The notes under the pieces are model-generated. The model was given only the letters and a program-made list of their open reading frames with translations, had not been told where the DNA came from and searched no databases. A stretch of DNA of 64,000 nucleotides from NCBI RefSeq assembly GCF_001428625.1, contig NZ_LMIE01000004.1, forward strand, positions 118,966 to 182,965. The letters run 5' to 3'. Every line of letters begins with the position of its first letter. The stretch's first letter is position 1. Of the stretch, positions 10,033-19,087 are shown piece after piece. A program made the translations under genes and the position numbers. Origin of the DNA: Hydrogenophaga sp. Root209 (GTDB taxonomy: Bacteria > Pseudomonadota > Gammaproteobacteria > Burkholderiales > Burkholderiaceae_C).

Positions 10033-10758
10033 ATGGATTTCCTGACATCGCCTGCGTTCTGGATCGCCCTCGGGCAGATCATCATGATCGACATCCTGCT
10101 GGGCGGCGACAACGCGGTCGTGATCGCGCTCGCCTGCCGCAAGCTGCCACCCGCGCAACGCACCAAGGGCATCATCTGGGGCACCGCCGGCGCCATCGTC
10201 CTGCGCGTCATCCTGATCTTTTTCGCCATGACGCTGCTGGCCCTGCCGTGGCTCAAGTTCGTCGGCGCGCTGTTGCTCGTGTGGATCGGTATCAAGCTGA
10301 TCGCCCCGGACGAGGACGGTCATGGCGATGTGGCCACCAGCGACAAACTGCTGGCCGCCATCAAGACCATCATCGTGGCCGACCTGGTGATGAGCGTGGA
10401 CAACGTCATCGCCATTGCCGGCGCCGCCCAGAACGCCGGCGAACACTCGCTGTTGCTGGTGGTCCTGGGTCTGCTGATCTCCATCCCGATCATCGTCTGG
10501 GGCAGCCAGCTGGTCATCAAGCTCATGGCGCGCTTCCCGATCATCATCACGGCCGGCGGCATGCTGCTGGGCTGGATCGCCGGCGGCATGCTGGTGTCCG
10601 ACCCAGTCCTGGCCAATCCGGACAGGTGGCAGTGGATGCTCAAACTCCCGCAGAACGACATGGTGAAGTACGGCGCTTCGGTCGCTGGTGCCCTGTTGGT
10701 GCTGGCCATCGGCAAGATGGTGGCGGCGCGCCAGGCCAAGACGGCAGAGGTTCACTGA
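10033..10758 (+). CDS. TerC family membrane protein (manganese-exporter type)
   Basis: 241 residues, seven or so membrane segments. Conserved acidic membrane motifs GGDNAVV (near residue 25) and MSVDNVIA (near residue 120) are the metal-binding signatures of TerC proteins. Relatives such as E. coli Alx and B. subtilis YkoY/YceF export Mn2+, which fits control by the yybP-ykoY aptamer just upstream. RBS GAGGAA lies 6 nt before the ATG. Likely an inner-membrane Mn2+ efflux or metalation factor for exported enzymes; transport itself is inferred. Confidence 0.9.
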   Translation: MDFLTSPAFWIALGQIIMIDILLGGDNAVVIALACRKLPPAQRTKGIIWGTAGAIVLRVILIFFAMTLLALPWLKFVGALLLVWIGIKLIAPDEDGHGDVATSDKLLAAIKTIIVADLVMSVDNVIAIAGAAQNAGEHSLLLVVLGLLISIPIIVWGSQLVIKLMARFPIIITAGGMLLGWIAGGMLVSDPVLANPDRWQWMLKLPQNDMVKYGASVAGALLVLAIGKMVAARQAKTAEVH

Positions 10759-10806
10759 AAGCTCCCCCCGCTGCGCCATGCCCTGCGGCGCTGCTATGCT
10801 GACTGC

Positions 10807-11151
10807 ATGAAACTCATCGTCAAATGGCTGTTGGCAGCCTGCGCCCTGCTGCTGGTGGCCTACCTCTACCCGGGTGTGCAGATCCAGAGCTTCACCGCCG
10901 CGCTCATTGCCGCGGCGGTGATCGGTTTGTTCAACGTGGTGCTGCGCCCGGTGCTCGTGATCCTCACGCTGCCGGTGACCGTGATCACCCTGGGCCTGTT
11001 CCTGTTCGTGATCAACGCCCTGTTGTTCTGGGCCGCAGCCAGCCTCATGAACGGCTTTGGCGTCAACGGCTTCTGGGCCGCGATGCTGGGCTCGCTGATC
11101 TATTCCGCGCTCATGCTGGTGGTGGACGCGGCGGTCAAAGCCATCCTCTGA
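10807..11151 (+). CDS. Phage-holin-IV-like four-helix membrane protein
   Basis: 114 residues forming four hydrophobic segments, with the central RPVLVILTLPVTVITLGLF motif typical of the mycobacterial 4-TM phage holin (DUF360-like) family. These are chromosomal genes of unknown role and no phage genes surround it, so lysis function is not implied. A TATGCT -10-like sequence ends 6 nt before the ATG, again hinting at a very short or absent leader. Lies 48 nt after terC and convergent with the BepA-like gene. Confidence 0.8.
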   Translation: MKLIVKWLLAACALLLVAYLYPGVQIQSFTAALIAAAVIGLFNVVLRPVLVILTLPVTVITLGLFLFVINALLFWAAASLMNGFGVNGFWAAMLGSLIYSALMLVVDAAVKAIL

Positions 11152-11175
11152 TCCACGTCAGGGCAGCAAGTCCGC

Positions 11176-12888
11176 TCAGCGCTTGCTGGCCTCTTCCTCA
11201 AGCACGCTCTCGCGCAACAGCGCTTCCACATCGCGTCGGCGGCTGTCCACAATCGCCAGCTCCATCGAGTCGGCATTGCGCTGGGCCGCCGGCAAGGATT
11301 GCGCCGCCCGGAAACGGTCCACGGCGCCCGCGTAGTCGAGCTGGGCTGCACGGGCCTCGGCCTCGGCCCGCACCGCGCGCAACGACTGCCCCTGGGCCTG
11401 ATAAGCCCGCGCCAAGGTCTGCCAGGCCAGCGCGTCGCGCGGCTGCAGCACCACCCAGCTTTGCAGACGGCCCACCGCCCGCTGCGGCTCCCCGGATGCA
11501 ATCGCGGCCTGCGCGCCGAGCATGACGCCGGCACGCGAAGCGCTGCCCAGAGAGCGGTCCCGCAACTCGGCCAACAAAGTGGTCTGCGCCGGTGTCGCAG
11601 GCGTTGTGGCCGGCGACAACAGCAGCTCCAGCATCAAGGCATCGGCCACAAACCGGGCGTCGGGTGTCACCGTATCGCGCAGCTTCTGCGCCAGCTCCAG
11701 AGCGCGGTCGCGCTGACCCAAGCGCGAGGCCGACAACGCGGCCGCGTAACGTTCGCCCGGCGTGGCATTGGGGCCCTGTCCAATCTGCAACCAGCCGCGC
11801 ATGCGGTCGGGCCCGTTTTCGGCCAGCACCCGGGCGCGGGCGGACATGAGGGTGTGCACCGCCACGCTCGGGCCAGGCCGCCCAGCCACTGCGGGCAGGC
11901 TGGTGCCACCCGAGCCGAAGCCGGGCAGATCCAGCTTGAGGCCCACCCCGCCAGCAGGCGCAGCAGGGCTCGACGCGGTCGCGGGGTTGGTCGCCGGCGC
12001 AGTCGCAACAGGCCCTTGCGGCAGTCGCGCCCGCATGTCGGCGATCCGCTCGCCACTCAGCGGGTGGCTGCGCAGATAGGGAAATGAGCCGTCGTCGTTC
12101 AGCCGCGCAGCCTGCTGCAGCTTGTCGAACATCGTCACAAAACCCTGGCCGTCGAAGCCGGCACCCGAGAGCACCCCGAAGCCCACACGGTCGGCCTCAC
12201 GCTCCATGTCGCGCGAGAAGTTCAATTGCGACTGCGCGGCCACCGCCGTGCCACCCGCGATGGCCGCGCTAGCCACCTGCGGGTTCGACCCGGCCGCCAA
12301 GGCGCCCAGGATCATCGCGCCCATCATCCAGGGCGCCATGCGCTCCTCGCGCGTCATCAGGCGCGCGATGTGCCGCTGCGACACGTGGCTGAGCTCGTGC
12401 GCCAGCACCGAGGCCACCTCTTCCGGCCGCTCGGTCACCGCCAGCAGGCCCAGGTTCACACCCAGATAACCACCCGGCAAGGCAAACGCATTGACCGTGC
12501 GCTCGCGCGAAATCATCAGCTCCCAGGCCATGCGCTCGGCCAGCTCCGGCGGCACGTCACCCCGCGCACGCGCCGAGCCCAGCAGGGGCTGCCACAGCGC
12601 CTGCAGGTAGTCCACCAGCAACGGGTCGTCCAGGTAATCTGGATCCTGGTAGATCGACCGCGCAATCCGGTCACCCAGTCGGCGCTCCGCCGAAATCGAC
12701 ATGCCTTCGGCGCCGCCCAGGCCGGGCAGGGCAGAGGCATTGGTCGAGTCGGGCATGCCCTGTGCGCTGGACAGGGCGGTCGGCAACAGCGTCGCCGAGG
12801 CCAGCATGAGCGCGACCACGGCCGAGGGCCGAAGCCGGCGCGGGGGCGTCAGGGTTGCCGGCCGTGCGGCAGAGGGAGTGAAACGCAT
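11176..12888 (-). CDS. bepA: BepA-like periplasmic M48 metalloprotease with TPR region
   Basis: 570 residues. N-terminal export signal (hydrophobic [21 protein letters not shown]). The zinc site HELSH is near residues 165-169 ([13 protein letters not shown]) and the third ligand glutamate in [10 protein letters not shown] about 60 residues later. The C-terminal 200 residues are alpha-helical and Ala-rich, consistent with TPR repeats. E. coli BepA (YfgC) both helps assemble and degrades stalled LptD; lptD is also in this window, though far away. A Pro/Ala linker with low complexity sits around residue 290. Divergent from moaC with a 57-bp gap. Confidence 0.87.
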   Translation of the reverse strand: MRFTPSAARPATLTPPRRLRPSAVVALMLASATLLPTALSSAQGMPDSTNASALPGLGGAEGMSISAERRLGDRIARSIYQDPDYLDDPLLVDYLQALWQPLLGSARARGDVPPELAERMAWELMISRERTVNAFALPGGYLGVNLGLLAVTERPEEVASVLAHELSHVSQRHIARLMTREERMAPWMMGAMILGALAAGSNPQVASAAIAGGTAVAAQSQLNFSRDMEREADRVGFGVLSGAGFDGQGFVTMFDKLQQAARLNDDGSFPYLRSHPLSGERIADMRARLPQGPVATAPATNPATASSPAAPAGGVGLKLDLPGFGSGGTSLPAVAGRPGPSVAVHTLMSARARVLAENGPDRMRGWLQIGQGPNATPGERYAAALSASRLGQRDRALELAQKLRDTVTPDARFVADALMLELLLSPATTPATPAQTTLLAELRDRSLGSASRAGVMLGAQAAIASGEPQRAVGRLQSWVVLQPRDALAWQTLARAYQAQGQSLRAVRAEAEARAAQLDYAGAVDRFRAAQSLPAAQRNADSMELAIVDSRRRDVEALLRESVLEEEASKR

Positions 12889-12945
12889 CGCCGTATGATG
12901 CCGCCAAGCCGCTCCGGTTCAGTCAAGCACGTGCAAAACACACCC

Positions 12946-13446
12946 ATGTCCGTTACAAATCAGCCCCCATCCGGCACGCTCACCCACTTTGATGCGCAGG
13001 GTCAGGCCCACATGGTCGACGTGGGCGACAAGGCCAACACCCGCCGCGTGGCCGTGACCGAAGGCCGCATCACCATGCTGCCCGAGACCCTGGCGCTGAT
13101 CCAGGCCGGCAACGCCAAAAAAGGCGACGTGCTCGGCATCGCTCGCATCGCGGGCATCCAGGCGGCCAAGAAGACCAGCGACCTCATCCCCCTGTGCCAC
13201 CCGATCGCCCTGACCCGCGTGGCTGTGGAGTTCGAGATCGAGCCCGCCACCCACAGCGTGCTGTGCCGCGCCACCGCCGAATGCACCGGCCAGACCGGCG
13301 TGGAAATGGAAGCCCTGTCTGCTGTGTCGGTGGCGCTGCTCACTATTTACGACATGTGCAAGGCGGTGGATCGGGGGATGGTGATTGGGGGGGTGCGGTT
13401 GATGGAGAAGAGTGGGGGGAAGAGTGGGCGGTTTTTGGCGGAGTGA
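12946..13446 (+). CDS. moaC: Cyclic pyranopterin monophosphate synthase
   Basis: 166 residues. Acts with MoaA to make cyclic pyranopterin monophosphate, the first molybdenum-cofactor intermediate. Family motifs: [14 protein letters not shown] at the start, [13 protein letters not shown] with the active-site LCHP, the [22 protein letters not shown] helix and the terminal KSGGKSGRF. The last 25 codons switch to G-rich codons (GGG, TTG, AGT, GTT) unlike the rest of the gene. No other molybdopterin gene is adjacent. ATG at 12946 chosen because the homology begins right after it. Confidence 0.96.
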   Translation: MSVTNQPPSGTLTHFDAQGQAHMVDVGDKANTRRVAVTEGRITMLPETLALIQAGNAKKGDVLGIARIAGIQAAKKTSDLIPLCHPIALTRVAVEFEIEPATHSVLCRATAECTGQTGVEMEALSAVSVALLTIYDMCKAVDRGMVIGGVRLMEKSGGKSGRFLAE

Positions 13447-13494
13447 AAAACCGGCACTGCGCAATCAAAGCGCCTTCGATTTGCGTAACGCTGA

Positions 13495-13790
13495 CTTGGA
13501 TTTTCGCCGTTTGATGAACTGCACGCCCGGCGCGATGTCATCCAGACGCTCAGTCAACGGTACGGAGCACGCCGCATTCGCGTGCTCGACTCACTCGTCG
13601 GGAAGAGCTCCCAGGCTGCGATGTGGATTTTCTGGTGGACTTTCGGCGCGACAACGACCTGTTCGCTCAGCGCATGCCGCTGACCGATCAACTGGCCTTG
13701 CTCCTCGATCGCCGTATCGAACTGGTGCCAAAACAGGAGCTCAGCCGCTATATCCGCGCGCGCGTCTTGCGGGAAGTGGTGGATCTGTGA
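13495..13790 (+). pseudogene. Frameshifted MNT-type nucleotidyltransferase remnant
   Basis: Frame 1 (13495-13599) reads FDELHARRDVIQTLSQRYGA and then RIRVLDSLV; frame 2 (13602-13790) reads EELPGCDVDFLVDFRRDN and ends in LREVVDL and a stop. Together they give a minimal nucleotidyltransferase (MntA-like) with the DVD metal site. One base is missing at about 13600, the usual GS motif has become DS, and no in-frame start codon exists (TGA at 13492). Such genes normally pair with a HEPN toxin; none is found after it. It fills the gap between moaC and the pilin locus. Confidence 0.75.
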
Positions 13791-13875
13791 ACAAATCGTG
13801 GCCAGCGGAAAAGTAGTGGGTTTCCTGCGGCGCTGTGAATCTCGTCGAGGTCGCCGAGGCTGTGCCCTGCCAGGA

Positions 13876-14682
13876 TCAATCAAAACCATCGACTGGCACG
13901 TGCCCGACGATTTCACCTGACGTGTCAAGCAAGACCACCCAACCTATATCCTTGCTTGAAGTCAAAGGCAGGTAATACAGATTGTCCACTTTGTGCCTTG
14001 TGCGTTCGGCAGCCTCATGGATTTCGTCGATTTGCTTAGGCCGTTTGCCAATCAGTTCGGCCAAAGGTTTGGCTTTTTGGCGCAAGGCAGTTTTCACCTT
14101 GTCATCGAAGGGGCTCCACCAATTAGGGCGCATCGCCTGCGTGACGCCTTGAATCGACTGCTCAACACTGCTTAGGTATTCCTGTGGGGATGTTGATTGA
14201 CGAAGGCCCACTCGAATTACCCCGGCCCAAGGCAATGTTTGCAGTTGTTGCGGAGCTTGGCCGAGAAATTCTGTTTGCACCTCGTTCGCCGTGACGACGA
14301 ACAGTCGATCCACTTCGAAGGCAAGAACTACAGGTCGCGCTTCATAAACCGACCAAAGCCCGTAGCCCAATGCGCTCAATTGAATGAGCGCGATCAAAGT
14401 GAGGTCCACCCATCGCTCGCGCCTCGTCTTCCGTGGGCTCGCCAATACAAATGTCAGCATCGGGCCACAAACCAAGTCCACAGCCACCACGACTCCAAAG
14501 ATGGCAGCAACACCCAACATCTGGCGCCAAGGAGCTGGGTACCAAGCGAGAAAAACCAAGCTGGCCGCCAAGGCCACCGCAATGGCGCTGACCACAAAAT
14601 GCCCCAACGCCCAACGCGTTGCGAAGCGCAAACGTGCCATGTTTGACAGCGTGATTCCTTGAGCTGCGTTTCGAATTGTCAT
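13876..14682 (-). CDS. TfpX/TfpZ family type IV pilin accessory protein
   Basis: 268 residues. Two or three N-terminal membrane segments (FVVSAIAVALAASLVFLAWY; MLGVAAIFGVVVAVDLVCG; LIALIQLSALGYGLW) carry the conserved DLVCGPMLTF motif, followed by a soluble domain ending in LPLTSSKDIGWVVLLD. This is the pattern of the TfpX/TfpZ proteins encoded just downstream of certain pilin genes in Pseudomonas and Moraxella, where they help pilin stability or surface display. It lies 108 nt after the first pilin on the same strand. A second possible start is the internal ATG of MARLRFATRW (residue 15). Confidence 0.85.
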   Translation of the reverse strand: MTIRNAAQGITLSNMARLRFATRWALGHFVVSAIAVALAASLVFLAWYPAPWRQMLGVAAIFGVVVAVDLVCGPMLTFVLASPRKTRRERWVDLTLIALIQLSALGYGLWSVYEARPVVLAFEVDRLFVVTANEVQTEFLGQAPQQLQTLPWAGVIRVGLRQSTSPQEYLSSVEQSIQGVTQAMRPNWWSPFDDKVKTALRQKAKPLAELIGKRPKQIDEIHEAAERTRHKVDNLYYLPLTSSKDIGWVVLLDTSGEIVGHVPVDGFD

Positions 14683-14790
14683 GATGATTCAAAGCGGTAA
14701 CACGAAGTGGCAAACCTTGATATACGCTCGTCCCTGTCGATGAGGGAAGGGCCTTGAACGGACTCCTGCGCATCAGGTGACCAAGCACGA

Positions 14791-15360
14791 CTATCGGCAC
14801 TCCGCTGGTGCAAAACGAACTGGCAATGTTGGAGCGCCAGCCACAGGCAGCGCGAGTCGGGCACCTACTCCAGCAGCGTAGCAATCCCATCTTAGGTTGA
14901 CAGTTGCGGGCGTGCTGCCGGTGGCAGTGCCAACCAAAGCTGTGCCATTGTCAGTCACATTCAACACAAGGCGGTTCGTTGCGGCCGGTTGCACGACGGG
15001 CGAGTATCCAATGGAGACGTGGCCCGCAGTCTGCGATATGCCAACCCCAAGACTATTTGCTGTGGTGAAGGCCAAGTTGAGTTCAGCCACGGTACATCCC
15101 CCGGGTATTGCGCAGGCTGTCGCCCCGACCGAGCGGGCCGCCACGGTACCAGCATACTCCGCGCCGAACGCATTGCTGGCGGCATTGTTCTCGACCACAG
15201 CCAGCTTGGCCGCAACCGCGAGTGCCAAGCCTTCTGTCACACGCGCGCGCACGGTGTAGTCCTGATACGCGGGAAGAGCGACAGCGGCCAGAATGCCAAT
15301 GATGGCTACCACAATCATCAGTTCGATCAGGGTGAAACCGCGTTGTAGTGAGTGCTTCAT
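14791..15360 (-). CDS. pilA: Type IV major pilin, paralogue 1
   Basis: 189 residues. Short leader MKHSLQRG cleaved before the invariant [20 protein letters not shown] segment (Glu5 present). After the helix, four cysteines are seen: a CAIPGGC pair, one in WDCYAAG and one in the C-terminal PAEC, so one or two disulfide loops are likely. Ends FAPAECR, identical to paralogue 2. Sigma-54 promoter 48 nt upstream. The ribosome site is weak. Either major or minor pilin; two similar copies suggest pilin variation. Confidence 0.92.
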   Translation of the reverse strand: MKHSLQRGFTLIELMIVVAIIGILAAVALPAYQDYTVRARVTEGLALAVAAKLAVVENNAASNAFGAEYAGTVAARSVGATACAIPGGCTVAELNLAFTTANSLGVGISQTAGHVSIGYSPVVQPAATNRLVLNVTDNGTALVGTATGSTPATVNLRWDCYAAGVGARLALPVAGAPTLPVRFAPAECR

Positions 15361-15407
15361 GGTCGGATCGTTGTTTGAAGGAATAGAGGGCGGGACAGTG
15401 GAATCCT

Positions 15408-15423
15408 CGCAAGGAGCGGACCA
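15408..15423 (-). promoter_or_regulatory. Sigma-54 promoter of pilin paralogue 1
   Basis: Minus strand reads TGGTCCGCTCCTTGCG: GG and GC dinucleotides with exact -24/-12 spacing, matching TGGCACGN4TTGCW in 10 of 12 informative positions. Start expected about 37 nt before the ATG. The DNA further upstream (15440-15495) contains TGTCA/TGACA sequences that may bind PilR. Confidence 0.75.
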
Positions 15424-15654
15424 AGCTCGTGATGCAATGCTCTGAGCAGTTTGTCACGCTCTTTTGGATGACAACAACCAAAAAGTGTCATGGCTCCTCA
15501 CAAACATATCAACTCTTGTCTTGACTCATCGACGCACGCAACCCCCCTAGCGGCAGCGCGCCCACCGTTGCTAGTAGCATCTATCGCTTCGGCGGTGCGC
15601 ACGCATGAACAGTGGACGTCCAGTTCGCTCGCGTTCGTAGCTTGCAACACCAAA

Positions 15655-15688
15655 ACAAAAAAAGAGCGCTAGAGCGCTCTTTTTTTGT
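15655..15688 (-). terminator. Rho-independent terminator after pilin paralogue 2
   Basis: Symmetric hairpin AGAGCGCT-AG-AGCGCTCT flanked by A7 and T7, so it can work on both strands. It sits 17 nt beyond the stop of the second pilin and isolates the two pilin transcription units. The rest of 15489-15654 holds no gene I can support. Confidence 0.88.
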
Positions 15689-15704
15689 AGACCGGTCGTT
15701 TAGA

Positions 15705-16283
<579 letters not shown>

Positions 16284-16327
16284 TGAGAAAACTCCTTGGG
16301 GGTTTGGGTTGGGAACGCATGTCTATG

Positions 16328-16343
16328 AGCAGACGGCGTGCCA
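16328..16343 (-). promoter_or_regulatory. Sigma-54 promoter of pilin paralogue 2
   Basis: Minus strand TGGCACGCCGTCTGCT: matches TGGCACG and TGCW exactly, one mismatch at -14/-13. Predicted start near 16317, leader about 34 nt. Confidence 0.88.
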
Positions 16344-16392
16344 ACTCGAACTGGGGTATTTTCCGCATCCTTTTTCACGCTTAACCGCCCCT

Positions 16393-16472
16393 CAGTGACG
16401 GTTTGTGACATCTGGTCGGCTGTTGACCGACATTTTTTGTCACCCTCAACGACAAGAACCGTTTTTGTCACC
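16393..16472 (-). promoter_or_regulatory. Putative PilR upstream activating sites
   Basis: Between 50 and 130 bp upstream of the sigma-54 promoter lie repeated TGTCA/TGACA units: TGACG at 16396, TTGTGACA at 16403, and two copies of TTTTTGTCACC at 16434-16444 and 16462-16472 spaced 28 bp. In Pseudomonas PilR binds repeats ending in TGTC. Assignment by analogy. Confidence 0.5.
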
Positions 16473-16475
16473 TCC

Positions 16476-17279
16476 TTAGAGGTCGAACGTCTGCCCCGCG
16501 CTGAGCCAACGGATGTCGTGGTGGATGGTGCCCGCACTCTGCGGCGCATCATCGAAGCGGCGGATCTCGTCCATGATCAGCCCGGTTTCGGCAGGCTTGG
16601 TGTGGGTGATGTAGATGGGATAGTGCTGGCTGTGGTCGATCTGCGCCAGTTCCTCGGCCAACAGGCCTGGCGCCAGATGCAGACTGCGCCGGGCGAGGGC
16701 TTCTTCGCGGTCGCTGAAGGCGGTCTCGATGACCAACAGGGCTACGGGCAATTGGTTGACGCGCTGCCAGAAGGCGGGGTTGCGTCCGGTGTCGCCGCTG
16801 AACACCCAGTGGCCCGATGGCGAGGCGGCGGCAAAGCCCACCGCAGGCACGGTGTGCACGGCCGGCAGCACTTCGACCGCCTTGCCACACACCTGCAACA
16901 CCTCTCCCACGGCAATGGGCACGAAGCGCATGAGCGGGCGTTCGGCACTGGGGATGGCGGAGAAGTCGGGCCAGATCAGGTTATTGAAGATGTGGGCCTT
17001 GAGGGCAGCGATGGTGCCGGGCAAGGCGTGCACTTGCAGGGGCCGCGCGCCTGCGGACAGTCGGCGGGCAGCCACGGCGTCCAGCATGAGGGGAAGCGAC
17101 GCCACATGATCCAAGTGCGAGTGCGTCAGCAGCACGTGGTCGACTTGCGCCATCTCGTCCAGGGTGAGGTCACCCACGCCGGTGCCGGCGTCGATCAGAA
17201 CGTCGTGGTCGAGCAGGAACGAGGTGGTGCGGCAACCATGGGCAATGGCTCCGGAGCACCCCAGCACGCGTACCCTCAT
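16476..17279 (-). CDS. MBL-fold 3',5'-cyclic-nucleotide phosphodiesterase (class II-like)
   Basis: 267 residues of metallo-beta-lactamase fold. The metal site is HSHLDH (LLTHSHLDHVASLP, near residue 55), with VFSGDTGRNPAFW, a conserved aspartate ligand, and a late TH in YITHTKPAE. Overall pattern fits class II cAMP phosphodiesterases (PDEase_II) rather than glyoxalases. Expected to hydrolyse cAMP in the cytosol. cAMP controls type IV pili in many bacteria and this gene starts directly beside the pilin promoter region, which is suggestive only. Transcribed toward the pilin upstream sites. Confidence 0.8.
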   Translation of the reverse strand: MRVRVLGCSGAIAHGCRTTSFLLDHDVLIDAGTGVGDLTLDEMAQVDHVLLTHSHLDHVASLPLMLDAVAARRLSAGARPLQVHALPGTIAALKAHIFNNLIWPDFSAIPSAERPLMRFVPIAVGEVLQVCGKAVEVLPAVHTVPAVGFAAASPSGHWVFSGDTGRNPAFWQRVNQLPVALLVIETAFSDREEALARRSLHLAPGLLAEELAQIDHSQHYPIYITHTKPAETGLIMDEIRRFDDAPQSAGTIHHDIRWLSAGQTFDL

Positions 17280-17589
17280 TGGCTGTTTGGCATGGTGTGG
17301 CCGGCCGAGCCGGTCCTGGGTTGCGAGGCTTGAATCGATTCGATGGATGTGTCACGCCGTCCCACGCGGGATCCGGCGGCAACTGCCTGCGCGAGGCTAC
17401 CTTTCCGCGTACACGCGGTAAAGGACTTTTTTGGCATTTTGGTGGCGCACGAGGTGACAGGGTTCAGCGCTGTGGGCCATCCCATCAAGGCGCTGCCTGC
17501 CAGCGACAACGCAAGCCCTGGAGGGAATGAAGCTCAGAGCGTGCTCAGGCGCCGTGGGCGTTCGTGACGAAGGCGAGGCGTGCGGGGAA
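17280..17589. other. 310-bp intergenic region with an orphan plus-strand terminator
   Basis: No coding frame with family support. It contains a strong hairpin plus T-run on the plus strand (17400-17432) although no plus-strand gene lies upstream. The minus-strand FHA gene ends just to the right. Confidence 0.6.
17400..17432 (+). terminator. Rho-independent terminator without an assigned gene
   Basis: Stem CCTTT-CCGCGT / ACGCGG-(T)-AAAGG with one bulged T, then GACTTTTTT. The T-run is only on the plus side, so it would end a plus-strand transcript starting in or before 17280-17400. Confidence 0.6.
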
Positions 17590-18219
17590 TTACTGCTGCA
17601 CGAACTGCATCTTGGTGCCGGCCAGTTCCAGCAGGTCACCGTGGCGCAGGTTCACTGCGTCGGTGCCGATGGGGTTGCCGTTGATCGTGGGCTTTTGCAC
17701 GCCTTCGACCATCGCGACTACAAAGCCGTGCGGGCGGCGGGTGATGGCGGCCACGGCCACACCCGGTTTGCCAATGGTGGTGACGACTTTCACCAGAGGC
17801 ACCTCGCGACCAGCTGCCGTGCCCGACATGACCTTGATGGCTGCATTGGCCACGACCATGGCCACCGTGGGCTCGGGGGCAACAACGGAGCCGGCGTTGA
17901 TCACCATCGTCTTCTCGTGGCTCTCGCTGGCGCCTTCGTGCACGAACTTGATCTTGTACTTGCCGATCTCGACCGTGTCACCGCTTTGCAGCTGCTGCTT
18001 CTTGATCGCCTTGCCGTTGACGTAGGTGCCGTTGGTGCTGTTGAGGTCTTCGAGGAAAACGTCCATGCCGGACATCTGCATGACGGCGTGCTCACCGCTG
18101 ACGGCCAGGTTGTCGATCACGATGTCGTTGTAGGGACGGCGGCCCAGCGTGGTGCGGTCTTTGGTGAGCTGCACTTCCTTGATGACGACACCGTCGATGG
18201 AAACGATCATTTTCGGCAT
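17590..18219 (-). CDS. FHA-domain protein of the kinase/phosphatase operon
   Basis: 209 residues. The first about 100 form a complete forkhead-associated domain: TLGRRPYNDIVID, SGEHAV and LNSTNGTYVNGK, the phosphothreonine-binding loop residues. The second half repeats the fold loosely (TTIGKPGVAVAAITRRPHGF, PTINGNPI) and looks like a degenerate FHA. It should bind phosphorylated Thr made by the neighbouring kinase. Third gene of an operon: kinase, PP2C, FHA with gaps of 37 and 45 nt. Cytosolic, no signal peptide. Confidence 0.9.
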   Translation of the reverse strand: MPKMIVSIDGVVIKEVQLTKDRTTLGRRPYNDIVIDNLAVSGEHAVMQMSGMDVFLEDLNSTNGTYVNGKAIKKQQLQSGDTVEIGKYKIKFVHEGASESHEKTMVINAGSVVAPEPTVAMVVANAAIKVMSGTAAGREVPLVKVVTTIGKPGVAVAAITRRPHGFVVAMVEGVQKPTINGNPIGTDAVNLRHGDLLELAGTKMQFVQQ

Positions 18220-18264
18220 GGCCGACTCCTCTGGAACCTGTAGATTTGTTGGTCGAAGTCTGAA

Positions 18265-19050
18265 TTACTTGCCCAGCATGCGCGAGAGTATTCCCTTGCG
18301 CACGGGCCTGGAACGAGCATACGCCAGTATCACCGATATGTTGTCCCGCCCCCCGCAGTCGTTGGCGGCGTCTACCAGGGCCTGGGCTTTTTCTTCCAGC
18401 GTGCCGGCGGTGATCAGTATGGCGGCGATGCGCTCGTCGCTCATCATGTCGCTCAGTCCGTCTGAACAAAAAAGGTAGAGATCTTCATCCTCTACCCGGT
18501 ATTCGTTGACTTCGAGCAACACCGTGTCTTCCACGCCCAGCGCGCGCGTCACCAGGTTCTTGTGGGTGGCGTATTGAGCCTGCTCCAGTGAGATCAGGCC
18601 GGCATCGATCTGCTCTTGAAGCAGGGAGTGGTCGCGCGTGATTTGCGCGAAGCTGCCTTCGCGAAGGCGGTAGCAACGCGAGTCCCCCACGTGACCGATC
18701 ATGGCTCGCGTGCCCAGAAACACGCCCATCACCAGCGTGGTCCCCATCCCGGCGTATTGCGGATTGGAGTTGGCGGCGTTGAAGATGGAACGGTTGGCGT
18801 TGTCGATGCAGATTTCCATGGCGCGGCGCAACTCGCGCACGCTGGCATCAACGCCGCCCTCGGCCATCCAGCGTCCCAACTCGGTCTTGATGAAAGTGGT
18901 GGCCATGGCGCTGGCCACTTCGCCTGCGTTGTAGCCACCCATGCCGTCGGCCAACACCACAATCTGGTTCTCGATATCGAGCGATACCGAGTCTTCGTTG
19001 TTGTCACGAACCAGACCCGGATCGGTCAGACAAAAATACTCAAAATTCAT
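18265..19050 (-). CDS. PP2C-type Ser/Thr protein phosphatase
   Basis: 261 residues from the ATG at 19050 (the open frame extends upstream into the kinase gene but homology starts at MNFEYFCLTDPGLVRDNNED). PP2C motifs: RDNNEDS, the metal-binding VVLADGMGGYNAGEVAS, GTTLV, IGHVGDSRCYRLR, ITRDHSL, FCSDGLSDM and CGGRDNISVILA. Mn2+/Mg2+-dependent dephosphorylation of Ser/Thr is expected; it likely opposes the CHASE2 kinase just upstream. Soluble, no membrane segment. Confidence 0.93.
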   Translation of the reverse strand: MNFEYFCLTDPGLVRDNNEDSVSLDIENQIVVLADGMGGYNAGEVASAMATTFIKTELGRWMAEGGVDASVRELRRAMEICIDNANRSIFNAANSNPQYAGMGTTLVMGVFLGTRAMIGHVGDSRCYRLREGSFAQITRDHSLLQEQIDAGLISLEQAQYATHKNLVTRALGVEDTVLLEVNEYRVEDEDLYLFCSDGLSDMMSDERIAAILITAGTLEEKAQALVDAANDCGGRDNISVILAYARSRPVRKGILSRMLGK

Positions 19051-19087
19051 AGAGGTCAAGTTATACCCGCAGAACGATGTTGACTTT

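Noticed and set aside
10807-11151. Phage origin of the holin-like gene
   Set aside because: No phage genes flank it, and this family is common in chromosomes outside prophages.
13554-13928. Minus-strand open frame over the nucleotidyltransferase remnant
   Set aside because: The plus strand carries the recognisable NTase motifs; this frame has no domain.
17527-18243. Plus-strand open frame covering the FHA gene
   Set aside because: His/Asp/Gly-rich composition typical of the reverse complement of a GC-rich gene; the minus-strand FHA motifs are clear.
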